Origin: a virus
Strand: one strand, 5' to 3'
Virus record (IMG/VR): IMGVR_UViG_3300024239_000011
Location: 144,303 to 208,302 of that record
Length of the DNA: 64,000 bases
Shown: positions 14,165-19,514 of the stretch, one piece after another
How positions within the stretch are numbered: the first letter of the stretch is position 1
Layout: each line of letters opens with the position of its first letter
Notes under the pieces: model-generated
What the model saw: only the letters and a program-made list of their open reading frames with translations
Told to the model about the DNA's origin: nothing
Databases searched by the model: none
Program-made: the position numbers and the translations under genes

Positions 14165-14527
14165 ATGAACCCGAAAGAACGCGAACAAGCATTGTGCGCT
14201 TTGTACAGCAAGTACAAGGACGAACCGCTGAAGGCGCTCGAAGAGTTCTTCGAAATCAGTTCGCACGATTGGCTGCTCAACTATCGCCACGAAGGCGAAT
14301 GTCTCGATCCCCACATTTACACGTGGGTCGAATTCGAAGCGTTGAACGACCCCCGCATCTATGGCAGCTTCAAGGTGATTTCTAAATCGTCCCTGGTGGG
14401 AAGAAAGTTCGAAATCCGTTGGCATTGGGACGGCGGTCTTCCGAACATGTTGTTGCCCGTGATCCGCTTCACCGATGTCTGGTTCCTGCCACGAGAAATG
14501 AAGTACGTGCAGCGAGAGGCAGCATAG
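14165..14527 (+). CDS. hypothetical protein (120 aa)
   Basis: Starts at the ATG at 14165 behind GGGAG and a strong promoter; the frame open from 14120 has no such support. Acidic N-terminal helix (EREQALCALYSKYKDEPLKALEEFF), then an aromatic-rich domain with several Trp. No family recognised. It is one of few plus-strand genes inside the minus-strand tRNA array and has its own promoter. Confidence 0.8.
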   Translation: MNPKEREQALCALYSKYKDEPLKALEEFFEISSHDWLLNYRHEGECLDPHIYTWVEFEALNDPRIYGSFKVISKSSLVGRKFEIRWHWDGGLPNMLLPVIRFTDVWFLPREMKYVQREAA

Positions 14528-14538
14528 TTTATAGATGG

Positions 14539-14625
14539 TGGTGCGGCTGACTGGACTCGAACCAGCACGGGAAATTCTTCCCCAGGCTTCTCAGACCTGT
14601 GTGTATACCATTCCACCACAGCCGC
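14539..14625 (-). tRNA. tRNA-Leu(GAG)
   Basis: Acceptor GCGGCTG/CAGCCGC, anticodon stem CAGGT/GCCTG with loop CTGAGAA (GAG), proper long variable arm GGGAA-GAAT-TTCCC, T-loop TTCGAGT, A73, CCA encoded. The only conventional type II leucine tRNA here. Confidence 0.93.
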
Positions 14626-14631
14626 ATTGTT

Positions 14632-14787
14632 CTATTCGCGTTCGTCGCGGTAATTCCGATACGCCGCGAAGATGGTGTCCTCACCAAGGTCAGTGATTTC
14701 CGGTGAAACCTTCTCGACATCAAGTGAAGCGACCACGATCACTACCTTCCCTTCCGGGGTAAGGTACGCTTTGTCTTGAACCAACAT
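14632..14787 (-). CDS. small protein (51 aa)
   Basis: Starts MLVQDKAYLTPEGKVVIVVASLD at 14787; beta-rich first half and acidic helical tail (YRNYRDERE). Weak GGAT-type ribosome binding site. Lies between tRNA-Leu and the tmRNA-like gene. No family recognised. Confidence 0.5.
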   Translation of the reverse strand: MLVQDKAYLTPEGKVVIVVASLDVEKVSPEITDLGEDTIFAAYRNYRDERE

Positions 14788-14802
14788 GTTGAAATCCAAA
14801 AA

Positions 14803-15021
14803 TGGTGGAGGCGAGGGGATTCGAACCCCCGTAGACCGCATAGACCCAAGCATTACCAAGGGCTGGACTTAGGTTTAGAACTTTGGGTGCCCGCTGACAG
14901 CTTTCGGAAGCCAGAAGGTCGGTCCAAACGAACCCCAAATCCACTTGCGCATGCGTCCCGGTTTTACCCGAGCCGTTGTTCTGTTCCACGGTGCCTATGC
15001 CGAACTCAGGCGGACGCCCCC
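14803..15021 (-). ncRNA. ssrA: tmRNA-like RNA (one-piece), tag not resolved
   Basis: 219 bases. The ends form an alanine-tRNA-like acceptor GGGGGCG/CGCCTCC with A73 and encoded CCA and a T-arm GGGGG-TTCGAAT-CCCCT. The 3' end (GCCTCCACCA) is the classic tmRNA end. No anticodon arm; instead GCATAG near the 5' end pairs with CTATGC before the T-arm, as helix P2 of tmRNA, and a TGAGTTCGGC segment stands where the reduced D-loop lies. About 145 bases of structured insert follow. I could not fix the tag frame; one frame runs ATG CGC AAG to a TAA. It is shorter than usual (about 350), so pseudoknots may be missing. Confidence 0.6.
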
Positions 15022-15075
15022 AAATGTTTGACCCATACAAGGATCAGGCAGTTTTGACCCTTGTGGGTCAAAAAT

Positions 15076-15160
15076 TGGTTCCGGGTGATGGACTCGAACC
15101 ACCACAAGGTTTTCACCCACGCATTCAGAGTGCGTTGACCTACCATTAGTCGAACCCGGA
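15076..15160 (-). tRNA. tRNA-Gln(CTG) with long variable arm
   Basis: Acceptor TCCGGGT/ACCCGGA, D-arm CGACTAATGGTAGGTCA, anticodon stem ACGCA/TGCGT with loop CTCTGAA (CTG), variable region of about 15 bases with GGGT-GAAA-ACCT, T-loop TTCGAGT, A73, CCA encoded. Confidence 0.87.
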
Positions 15161-15167
15161 TCAAAGC

Positions 15168-15199
15168 AAAAGGGCGTGGACCTTATGATCCACGCCCTC
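15168..15199 (-). terminator. intrinsic terminator
   Basis: AGGGCGTGGA/TCCACGCCCT stem followed on the minus strand by TTTGCTTTG, downstream of the lipoprotein gene. Confidence 0.8.
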
Positions 15200-15224
15200 T
15201 GCCAAGGGAAACCTGTGTTGTTGA

Positions 15225-15638
15225 TTACCGGCGCCGAGCGCCATACGACCGATGCGGCACCATGTCGTGCTGGTCATAATAATTATTGGGGTTATCGTAA
15301 AACTCATCGCGCTGGGCGCCGTTATCTTGCTGTTGATAGGCGCGAACCCCGTACTCACGCTGCTGTTGCTGCTGCATATACATACAGTCCGCCCGATCCA
15401 GCGACGAACCGACTTCGTTACCGGCGGCGGCACCCAGCAGAGTACCGATGGCAGTCATCGCCAGATTACCGTTGCCCTTACCGAACTGAGCGCCAGCGAC
15501 AGCACCACCAACACCACCCAGAACGGCACCACCGGTCTGCTTGTTAAAACCGAAACCACCGCCGCACGAATTGGCGGGCGATTGAGCGCAGGCGCTCAGA
15601 GCGATGGTGGCGGCGATGGCAAGAAGAATGCGGCGCAT
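15225..15638 (-). CDS. glycine-zipper lipoprotein
   Basis: 137 residues from the ATG at 15638, with a perfect GGAGGT site. Residues 1-17 are a lipoprotein signal ending in the lipobox LSAC (Cys 17). A glycine-zipper segment follows (GGAVLGGVGGAVAGAQFGKG ... GTLLGAAAGNEVG, about 35-78), as in 17-kDa surface antigen and SlyB-type outer-membrane lipoproteins, then a Gln/Tyr-rich tail. Likely exported to the outer membrane of the host; possible roles are superinfection exclusion or envelope stress. It has its own promoter at 15666-15694. Confidence 0.85.
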   Translation of the reverse strand: MRRILLAIAATIALSACAQSPANSCGGGFGFNKQTGGAVLGGVGGAVAGAQFGKGNGNLAMTAIGTLLGAAAGNEVGSSLDRADCMYMQQQQQREYGVRAYQQQDNGAQRDEFYDNPNNYYDQHDMVPHRSYGARRR

Positions 15639-15665
15639 GGTGACCTCCCTCAAAATCATGAATAC

Positions 15666-15694
15666 AGTATATCTACTGCAATCCAAGATGTCAA
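15666..15694 (-). promoter_or_regulatory. sigma70-type promoter
   Basis: On the minus strand TTGACA, 17 bp, TATACT; about 28 bp before the lipoprotein ATG. Confidence 0.8.
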
Positions 15695-15721
15695 GGGAGG
15701 GCCAAGAAGTTTTTCTTGCTA

Positions 15722-16264
15722 CTACTTCACGCCGCACCAGTCGAGCCAGAAATCACCGATGAAATTGCGTTCACCGGGCTGCGTCGAAGGAATATCCACT
15801 TCGATCCGCTGCCGACAGGACAGTACCTTGCCGGTATTAGGATGGTCGTCGCATCTCCCATACACCTTTGTGATGTAGGCGACCCGACCATCCTTCAGCG
15901 CAAACGCTTCACCAACCTTTGGATTGGCGCCGGGGGCGTCGAAGAGGATCATCGTGGCATCGTCGCTAATACACGCAAGATAAATCGTGCGCGAACGAAA
16001 AACCGCTTCCGAATTCTTGCCTTGCGGTACGAACACCATGTCCTTGCGATCATCGGCGCGATCCATCCCAGTGACGAACCCAGTCACCGTTTTTCCCTTC
16101 ACTGAAACCCGTCCGGGATGGGTGAAGAATGTGTCCGGTTCACGAGTAACCCGTACCGTGCGACGAACCCCATCGGGGCAAAGTACATTGGAATACTTGG
16201 TGGTAATGTAGAAGTGACCAACGGTTACGGCTTCCGCTACCACATCATAAGCATTGGGGCGCAT
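15722..16264 (-). CDS. hypothetical protein (180 aa)
   Basis: Good site (GGAGG, seven bases before the ATG). Beta-rich with repeated strand-turn units (VTVGHFYITTKYSNVLCPDGVRR, VSVKGKTVTGFVTGMDR, GEAFALKDGRVAYITKVYGRC) that suggest small barrels. Four Cys residues. No family recognised. Confidence 0.75.
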   Translation of the reverse strand: MRPNAYDVVAEAVTVGHFYITTKYSNVLCPDGVRRTVRVTREPDTFFTHPGRVSVKGKTVTGFVTGMDRADDRKDMVFVPQGKNSEAVFRSRTIYLACISDDATMILFDAPGANPKVGEAFALKDGRVAYITKVYGRCDDHPNTGKVLSCRQRIEVDIPSTQPGERNFIGDFWLDWCGVK

Positions 16265-16322
16265 GAACAGCCTCCGAGCTAGAGAGAAACACCACCCTAG
16301 CGAGTTATCTGCGCCTCGTCAA

Positions 16323-16399
16323 TGGTGGGAACGGTCGGACTCGAACCGACAGCATCTTTCTTTTTGAGAGAAAGTGGTCTACCAATTGCCTACGTTCCC
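16323..16399 (-). tRNA. tRNA-Leu(CAA), short variable loop
   Basis: Acceptor GGGAACG/CGTTCCC, D-loop AATTGGTAGA (Leu type), 6-bp anticodon stem CTTTCT/AGAAAG with loop CTCAAAA (CAA), 5-base variable loop, T-loop TTCGAGT, A73, CCA encoded. Confidence 0.85.
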
Positions 16400-16543
16400 A
16401 TAATTCCGAGCCAATGATCACGGCGGCGGCTCATCTTCCACCAGTTCACGCCTTTCCAGAGTCACCCACACCATTGAACAACTGCCTAGGATAGTTGAAC
16501 ATTGGCTTAATGGCAGATTGGAGTTTGCTGAACGATCTCACCT

Positions 16544-16620
16544 TGGTCGGGGATGTGAGAATCGAACTCACTTGATATCCTGCTCCCAAAGCAGGCGGCT
16601 CGCCTTTAGCCCAATCCCCG
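16544..16620 (-). tRNA. tRNA-Pro(TGG)
   Basis: Acceptor CGGGGAT/ATCCCCG, anticodon stem CCTGC/GCAGG with loop TTTGGGA (TGG), T-loop TTCGATT, A73, CCA encoded. Confidence 0.92.
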
Positions 16621-16624
16621 TTGA

Positions 16625-16873
16625 TTAAAGAATTCTGAGATCACTTGACGGATATTCATGAGGGTCTTGTGCGATCCCAATAATGGATTCCGAGCGAACA
16701 GTGATCGTTTCTGGGTAGACATTGCAATCAAGCTCTACGTCAAACACAGGGTCACGATCTTTGAACAGACCGAAGAACCGGGTCACCACGACGGAACGGA
16801 TACCGACGACCTTGCCGATCCTTCCGCCGTTAAGTTCAACCATAGTTCCGATGCTGATATTTTCTTGCTTCAT
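16625..16873 (-). CDS. small beta-barrel-like protein (82 aa)
   Basis: Starts at the ATG at 16873 just after a CGTAAATA box. Sequence IGTMVELNGGRIGKVVGIRSVVVTRFFG resembles a KOW or SH3-like barrel start (G-x-V turn). No certain family. Confidence 0.65.
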   Translation of the reverse strand: MKQENISIGTMVELNGGRIGKVVGIRSVVVTRFFGLFKDRDPVFDVELDCNVYPETITVRSESIIGIAQDPHEYPSSDLRIL

Positions 16874-16878
16874 GCAAG

Positions 16879-16886
16879 TATTTACG
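16879..16886 (-). promoter_or_regulatory. T4-type late promoter box
   Basis: CGTAAATA on the minus strand, 5 bp before the ATG at 16873. Confidence 0.45.
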
Positions 16887-17016
16887 GGGGTTTCCCGAAG
16901 ATAATCAGCGGTGTTTGACGCCCCATCCATTCATTTTCACAACCAGCCCCACTCACCCGCTGTTGTGATCTTGCGGCACATTTTCGCAAATGCTCACCCC
17001 GCATCTTGCCGTATAT

Positions 17017-17093
17017 TGGTCCGGGTGGTGAGAATCGAACTCACTTGATGTCCTGTTCCCAAAACAGGCGGCTCGCCTTTAGCCCACACCCGG
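17017..17093 (-). tRNA. tRNA-Pro(TGG)
   Basis: Acceptor CCGGGTG/CACCCGG, anticodon stem CCTGT/ACAGG with loop TTTGGGA (TGG), T-loop TTCGATT, A73, CCA encoded. Near copy of 16544. Confidence 0.92.
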
Positions 17094-17120
17094 TAATACT
17101 TCGTCGCGTATCCATTGATT

Positions 17121-17203
17121 TGGTGGGCGGGTGCGGTTACGATCCACTCCCCGAAGGATAGGTTTTACAGACCTACTGCTAGAGCCACTAGCTTTACCCG
17201 CCC
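17121..17203 (-). tRNA. tRNA-Tyr(GTA)
   Basis: Acceptor GGGCGGG/CCCGCCC, anticodon stem TAGGT/ACCTA with loop CTGTAAA (GTA), long variable arm (CCTTCGGGG), A73, CCA encoded. T-loop is ATCGTAA, with A54 and T58 swapped as in tRNA-His 13434. Confidence 0.88.
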
Positions 17204-17209
17204 GGTGTC

Positions 17210-17236
17210 TTGACAAATGTCTAGTATACTAGACAT
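17210..17236. promoter_or_regulatory. 20-bp perfect palindrome with TTGACA
   Basis: ATGTCTAGTATACTAGACAT (17217-17236) is fully palindromic, and TTGACA lies at 17210-17215. It looks like an operator, or a promoter-operator, between two tRNA genes. Confidence 0.6.
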
Positions 17237-17269
17237 AAAGTCGGTTACTGTTGGCTATAACTAACATTA

Positions 17270-17346
17270 TGGTGGGAACGGCGGGAGTCGAACCCGCAGC
17301 ATCACATATGCTGAGTATGTGTGGTCTACCAGTTGCCTACGTTCCC
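17270..17346 (-). tRNA. tRNA-Leu(CAG), short variable loop
   Basis: Acceptor GGGAACG/CGTTCCC, 6-bp anticodon stem CACATA/TATGTG with loop CTCAGCA (CAG), 5-base variable loop, T-loop TTCGACT, A73, CCA encoded. Confidence 0.85.
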
Positions 17347-17353
17347 TGAAATT

Positions 17354-17437
17354 TGGTGGACAGGGAGGGAATTTGCACCCCCACAGCTTTCGCGTCGCGT
17401 TTACAGCGCGGTGAACTCACTCGTGTTCAGCCTGTCC
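17354..17437 (-). tRNA. tRNA-Tyr(GTA), atypical
   Basis: Acceptor GGACAGG/CCTGTCC, D-arm with 5-bp stem TGAAC/GTTCA and no GG, anticodon loop CTGTAAA (GTA), short V-arm, T-loop TGCAAAT (G55), A73, CCA encoded. Elbow contacts are probably altered. Confidence 0.7.
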
Positions 17438-17438
17438 A

Positions 17439-17529
17439 TGGCGGAATGTGATAGCATCGAACTATTGACCCTGCTTAGGTGTCACCACGGCTTTCGAAAC
17501 CGATTAGGGAGCCAACCCTGGCACATTCC
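17439..17529 (-). tRNA. tRNA-Ser(CGA), 8+4 fold
   Basis: Acceptor 8 bp (GGAATGTG/CACATTCC), T-stem 4 bp (ATAG/CTAT), D-arm AGGG-TTGGCT-CCCT, anticodon loop TTCGAAA (CGA) on a weak stem, G73, CCA encoded. Confidence 0.82.
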
Positions 17530-17543
17530 AAATATTTTATAAA

Positions 17544-17634
17544 TGGCGGAAAGTGATGGCATCGAACCATTGACCCTACTTAGGTGTCACCACAATTTAG
17601 CAAATTGCTTAGGGAGCCAACCCCGGCACTCTCC
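17544..17634 (-). tRNA. tRNA-Ser(GCT), 8+4 fold
   Basis: Acceptor 8 bp (GGAGAGTG/CACTTTCC, one G-U), T-stem ATGG/CCAT, D-arm GGGG-TTGGCT-CCCT, anticodon stem GCAAT/ATTGT with loop TTGCTAA (GCT), G73, CCA encoded. Confidence 0.84.
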
Positions 17635-17635
17635 A

Positions 17636-17712
17636 TGGTGGGGACAGCGGGACTCGAACCCGCAGCATCACTGGTTCTTAGCCAATGTGGTCTACCAATT
17701 GCCTATATCCCC
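17636..17712 (-). tRNA. tRNA-Leu(AAG), short variable loop
   Basis: Acceptor GGGGATA/TGTCCCC, 6-bp anticodon stem CATTGG/CCAGTG with loop CTAAGAA; 34-36 read AAG, so A34 would need editing to inosine to read CUN codons well. 5-base variable loop, T-loop TTCGAGT, A73, CCA encoded. Close relative of 9651. Confidence 0.8.
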
Positions 17713-17722
17713 GTCTTAAGTT

Positions 17723-17801
17723 TGGGGTGATGAGCCGGATTCGAACCGCGCACCTTCGCTTTCACAGAGCGATATGCAGACACCGCCACACCATCATCAC
17801 C
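17723..17801 (-). tRNA. tRNA-His(GTG), second copy
   Basis: G(-1):C73, acceptor GTGATGA/TCATCAC, anticodon stem TCGCT/AGCGA with loop CTGTGAA (GTG), T-loop TTCGAAT, CCA encoded. T-stem has two mismatches at its base and the D-arm is enlarged. Confidence 0.8.
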
Positions 17802-17859
17802 ATAAAACTTTGTTGATGCGCATTTATTCGCGCATCCTATCTAGAAAAATTTCCCCTTT

Positions 17860-17942
17860 TTCGGCACTGTACCAAGGATTCAAACCTCAGTTACCCCAAT
17901 CGCCAGGACTGGTGATGCTTCAATCTCTCTAAGATGCCAAGG
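17860..17942 (-). pseudogene. unassigned tRNA-like remnant
   Basis: Minus strand shows a T-arm-like TGAGG-TTTGAAT-CCTTG (C56 is lost) and short outer pairings (GGCA/TGCC), but no convincing acceptor stem or anticodon loop. Confidence 0.3.
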
Positions 17943-17946
17943 GGAT

Positions 17947-18085
17947 TTGACCAGTTAAGGTGTTGTGATTTGCGTTTTCACGCCTGATCCCAATTCAGGT
18001 GGCTTTACCATTCGCCCATATTCCAATGCTGGAATAGTCGGATTCGAACCGACAATTTGCTGTAATCACAACGAGTTCTGGTCAA
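17947..18085 (-). ncRNA. circularly permuted tRNA-like gene, copy 2
   Basis: Same order as 10290: 3' half first (T-arm GTCGG-TTCGAAT-CCGAC, acceptor TATTCCA, G73), then a 4-base loop GCAT, then the 5' half (acceptor TGGAATA, D-arm GGC..GGTAAA..GCC, anticodon stem CCTGA/TCAGG with 7-base loop ATTGGGA, anticodon TGG). Outer pairings TTGACCAG/CTGGTCAA and GTTGTGATT/AATCACAAC, and hairpin GCGT-GAAA-ACGC, are kept. Compared with copy 1, acceptor and T-stem sequences differ completely yet stay fully paired, which is strong evidence for selection on the fold. No CCA is encoded; U1-A72 and G73 look Gln-like while the anticodon is Pro. Confidence 0.78.
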
Positions 18086-18089
18086 AACT

Positions 18090-18180
18090 TGGTAGGCAGG
18101 GAGGGATTCGAACCCCCTTGTTTACCCTAAGGGGCTGGATTTACAGTCCAGTGCTACACCACCGTCGTAGCCGCCTGCCC
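18090..18180 (-). tRNA. tRNA-Tyr(GTA), third copy
   Basis: Acceptor GGGCAGG/CCTGCCT, anticodon stem CTGGA/TCCAG with loop CTGTAAA (GTA), long variable arm (CCCCTTAGGG), T-loop TTCGAAT, A73, CCA encoded. The most conventional of the three Tyr genes. Confidence 0.93.
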
Positions 18181-18184
18181 ATAT

Positions 18185-18361
18185 TCAGTCGTCAATGCAT
18201 GTCTGGACGATCTCCCAATCATAGGAGTTCAGGTCCGATTTTGACTGAAGTTTCTGTTTGTAGTAGGACACCATTCCGCTCGGACACCCAAGCGTCTTCA
18301 CGATGTCGTTGCTCGGCACGCCTTTCTTAATCAGGCGCACGATTTCCTCTTGAAAGGTCAT
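18185..18361 (-). CDS. small HTH protein (58 aa)
   Basis: Start at the ATG at 18361 (AAGGA upstream, CCTAAATATT box further up). GVPSNDIVKTLGCPSGMVSYYKQKL is a clear helix-turn-helix of the resolvase or sigma-4 kind. Likely a small DNA-binding regulator. Confidence 0.7.
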   Translation of the reverse strand: MTFQEEIVRLIKKGVPSNDIVKTLGCPSGMVSYYKQKLQSKSDLNSYDWEIVQTCIDD

Positions 18362-18410
18362 AACTGCATCCTTGCTGCATTGCAACAATATTTAGGATGC
18401 GAAGAAAATT

Positions 18411-18484
18411 TGGCTGGGGAAGTAGGACTCGAACCCACATGAACGCAGTCAGAGTGCGTCATCCTGCCATTAGATGATTCCCCA
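18411..18484 (-). tRNA. tRNA-Gln(CTG)
   Basis: Acceptor TGGGGAA/TTCCCCA, anticodon stem ACGCA/TGCGT with loop CTCTGAC (CTG), short variable loop, T-loop TTCGAGT, G73, CCA encoded: canonical Gln identity (U1-A72, G73). Confidence 0.93.
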
Positions 18485-18486
18485 AA

Positions 18487-18494
18487 ACTAAATA
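18487..18494 (+). promoter_or_regulatory. T4-type late promoter box
   Basis: ACTAAATA, 29 bp before the small membrane protein at 18524. Confidence 0.45.
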
Positions 18495-18523
18495 AACAAT
18501 CACTAAAAGCGAGGGAGAGATTT

Positions 18524-18616
18524 ATGGCGACTGCTATCATCATCAGCAAGTACATCTGGATAGCCAGCGCAATTGCGTTTGGTACTTTCATCGCGTATCG
18601 CAGGTTTCGCCGCTAA
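18524..18616 (+). CDS. small membrane protein (30 aa)
   Basis: ATG with GGGAGAG eight bases upstream. The 30 residues are one transmembrane helix (ISKYIWIASAIAFGTFIAY) and a basic tail RRFRR, the usual layout of phage small membrane proteins. Function unknown. Confidence 0.65.
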   Translation: MATAIIISKYIWIASAIAFGTFIAYRRFRR

Positions 18617-18623
18617 CGCATGA

Positions 18624-18652
18624 TTGCATTTTACGGGACAACCTGATATAGT
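18624..18652 (+). promoter_or_regulatory. sigma70-type promoter of ncRNA
   Basis: TTGCAT, 17 bp, TATAGT. No protein-like frame follows; a chain of hairpins does. Confidence 0.7.
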
Positions 18653-18658
18653 CTCGGT

Positions 18659-19160
18659 TCAAAATGCCGGGTTGCGGTCCTGAAATCTCACCTCCTGAAC
18701 CGCAACCCGCCGTACCGTTGAGGGGAAGCATGGCAGTGCTTTCCCCGGCGGGCGTTATTGATGCGCCACTACCCGCTAGGCGGTGCAACAATCTTTCGAT
18801 CATCACACATTCTCTAGAACGCCGGAAACCAGGGGGTGGGCTACCACCATCGCTGTGAGTTACGTGCCCTTACACGCTCTCACTCCCTACCAGTCGTCCC
18901 AGCCGTACCTCTCGGATTGGCTGAAATTCGGTTTGAAGCAACAACCGCCGCTTCGATGCCCTAATGACTACACCGCATTTTTCGGTTCGTCAATTCTTTT
19001 TTGCGTTCGTTTGTATTTTTATTTTCGAACGCTGGGTAAATACTTTTCAATAATTACCCAATACTTCCCCGTTGTGAAGCATTACTTCTCGCTTCACTTA
19101 CGGGTTTGAACCCCAGATAAACAAAAACCCCGCAGACCTTTATCCGGGTCGCGGGGTTTT
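18659..19160 (+). ncRNA. structured non-coding RNA candidate (about 500 nt)
   Basis: Bounded by a good promoter (18624-18652) and a strong terminator (19124-19160). In between there is no credible gene but a series of exact hairpins: GGGTTGCGGT/ACCGCAACCC, GGGGAAGCA/TGCTTTCCCC, GGTGG-GCTA-CCACC, nested GTGAG/CTCAC with CGTG/CACG, CAGCC/GGCTG, GCGTTCG/CGAACGC, TGGGTAA/TTACCCA and GTGAAGC/GCTTCAC. The 3' third is T-rich in the loops. No match to RNase P RNA, 6S or tmRNA recognised. Short frames seen on either strand here are not supported by ribosome binding sites. Confidence 0.6.
19124..19160. terminator. bidirectional terminator
   Basis: AAAACCCCGC/GCGGGGTTTT stem with inner GACC/GGTC pairs; ends the ncRNA and the minus-strand gene at 19195. 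Confidence 0.85.
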
Positions 19161-19194
19161 GGTGGGGGTTCTTTTGAACCCTATGTGTGCTTTG

Positions 19195-19344
19195 TCAGCA
19201 CGCACCAACCTCCCGCTTGCCCGGATAGGGCAACGGCTGCGAAGAGAGTTGGCTGGACTGTAACGCAAACGCACGCACGCCATTCCCCTCGCACCCGGCG
19301 AGTGAAAGATGGCTATGCAGTAGGTTCACATTCACGACGATCAT
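19195..19344 (-). CDS. small protein (49 aa)
   Basis: Starts MIVVNVNLLHSHLSLAGCEG at 19344 with AAAGGGA upstream and a perfect TATAAATA box at 19392-19399. Ends before the bidirectional terminator. No family recognised. Confidence 0.45.
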   Translation of the reverse strand: MIVVNVNLLHSHLSLAGCEGNGVRAFALQSSQLSSQPLPYPGKREVGAC

Positions 19345-19391
19345 CGTCTTCAGTCCCTTTGCGTCGTCGGCAAAATTGCCTTCAACAAATC

Positions 19392-19399
19392 TATTTATA
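19392..19399 (-). promoter_or_regulatory. T4-type late promoter, exact core
   Basis: TATAAATA on the minus strand, the exact T4 late consensus, 47 bp before the ATG at 19344. Confidence 0.65.
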
Positions 19400-19514
19400 A
19401 CGGAAGCTCGTTTCGCTGTCCACATCGTTCAAAAACTCGTGGATCACGTTCCTGTCCGTTCACCATGGACGATAGGCGCCCTTGATACTCTTGTCAAATA
19501 ATTTTTCAGTGGTG

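Noticed and set aside
14803-15021. Group I intron in a tRNA gene
   Set aside because: The insert of about 145 bases is too short for a group I core and no anticodon arm is present; a tmRNA-like reading fits the pairings better.
9566-18484. A CRISPR-like array from the repeated tRNA motifs
   Set aside because: Repeats are tRNA T-arms and CCA ends inside cloverleaf genes; there are no equal-length spacers and no cas genes.
18588-18858. Overlapping 64- and 72-codon frames on both strands at the ncRNA start
   Set aside because: No ribosome binding sites, and the DNA is better explained by exact RNA hairpins after a promoter.
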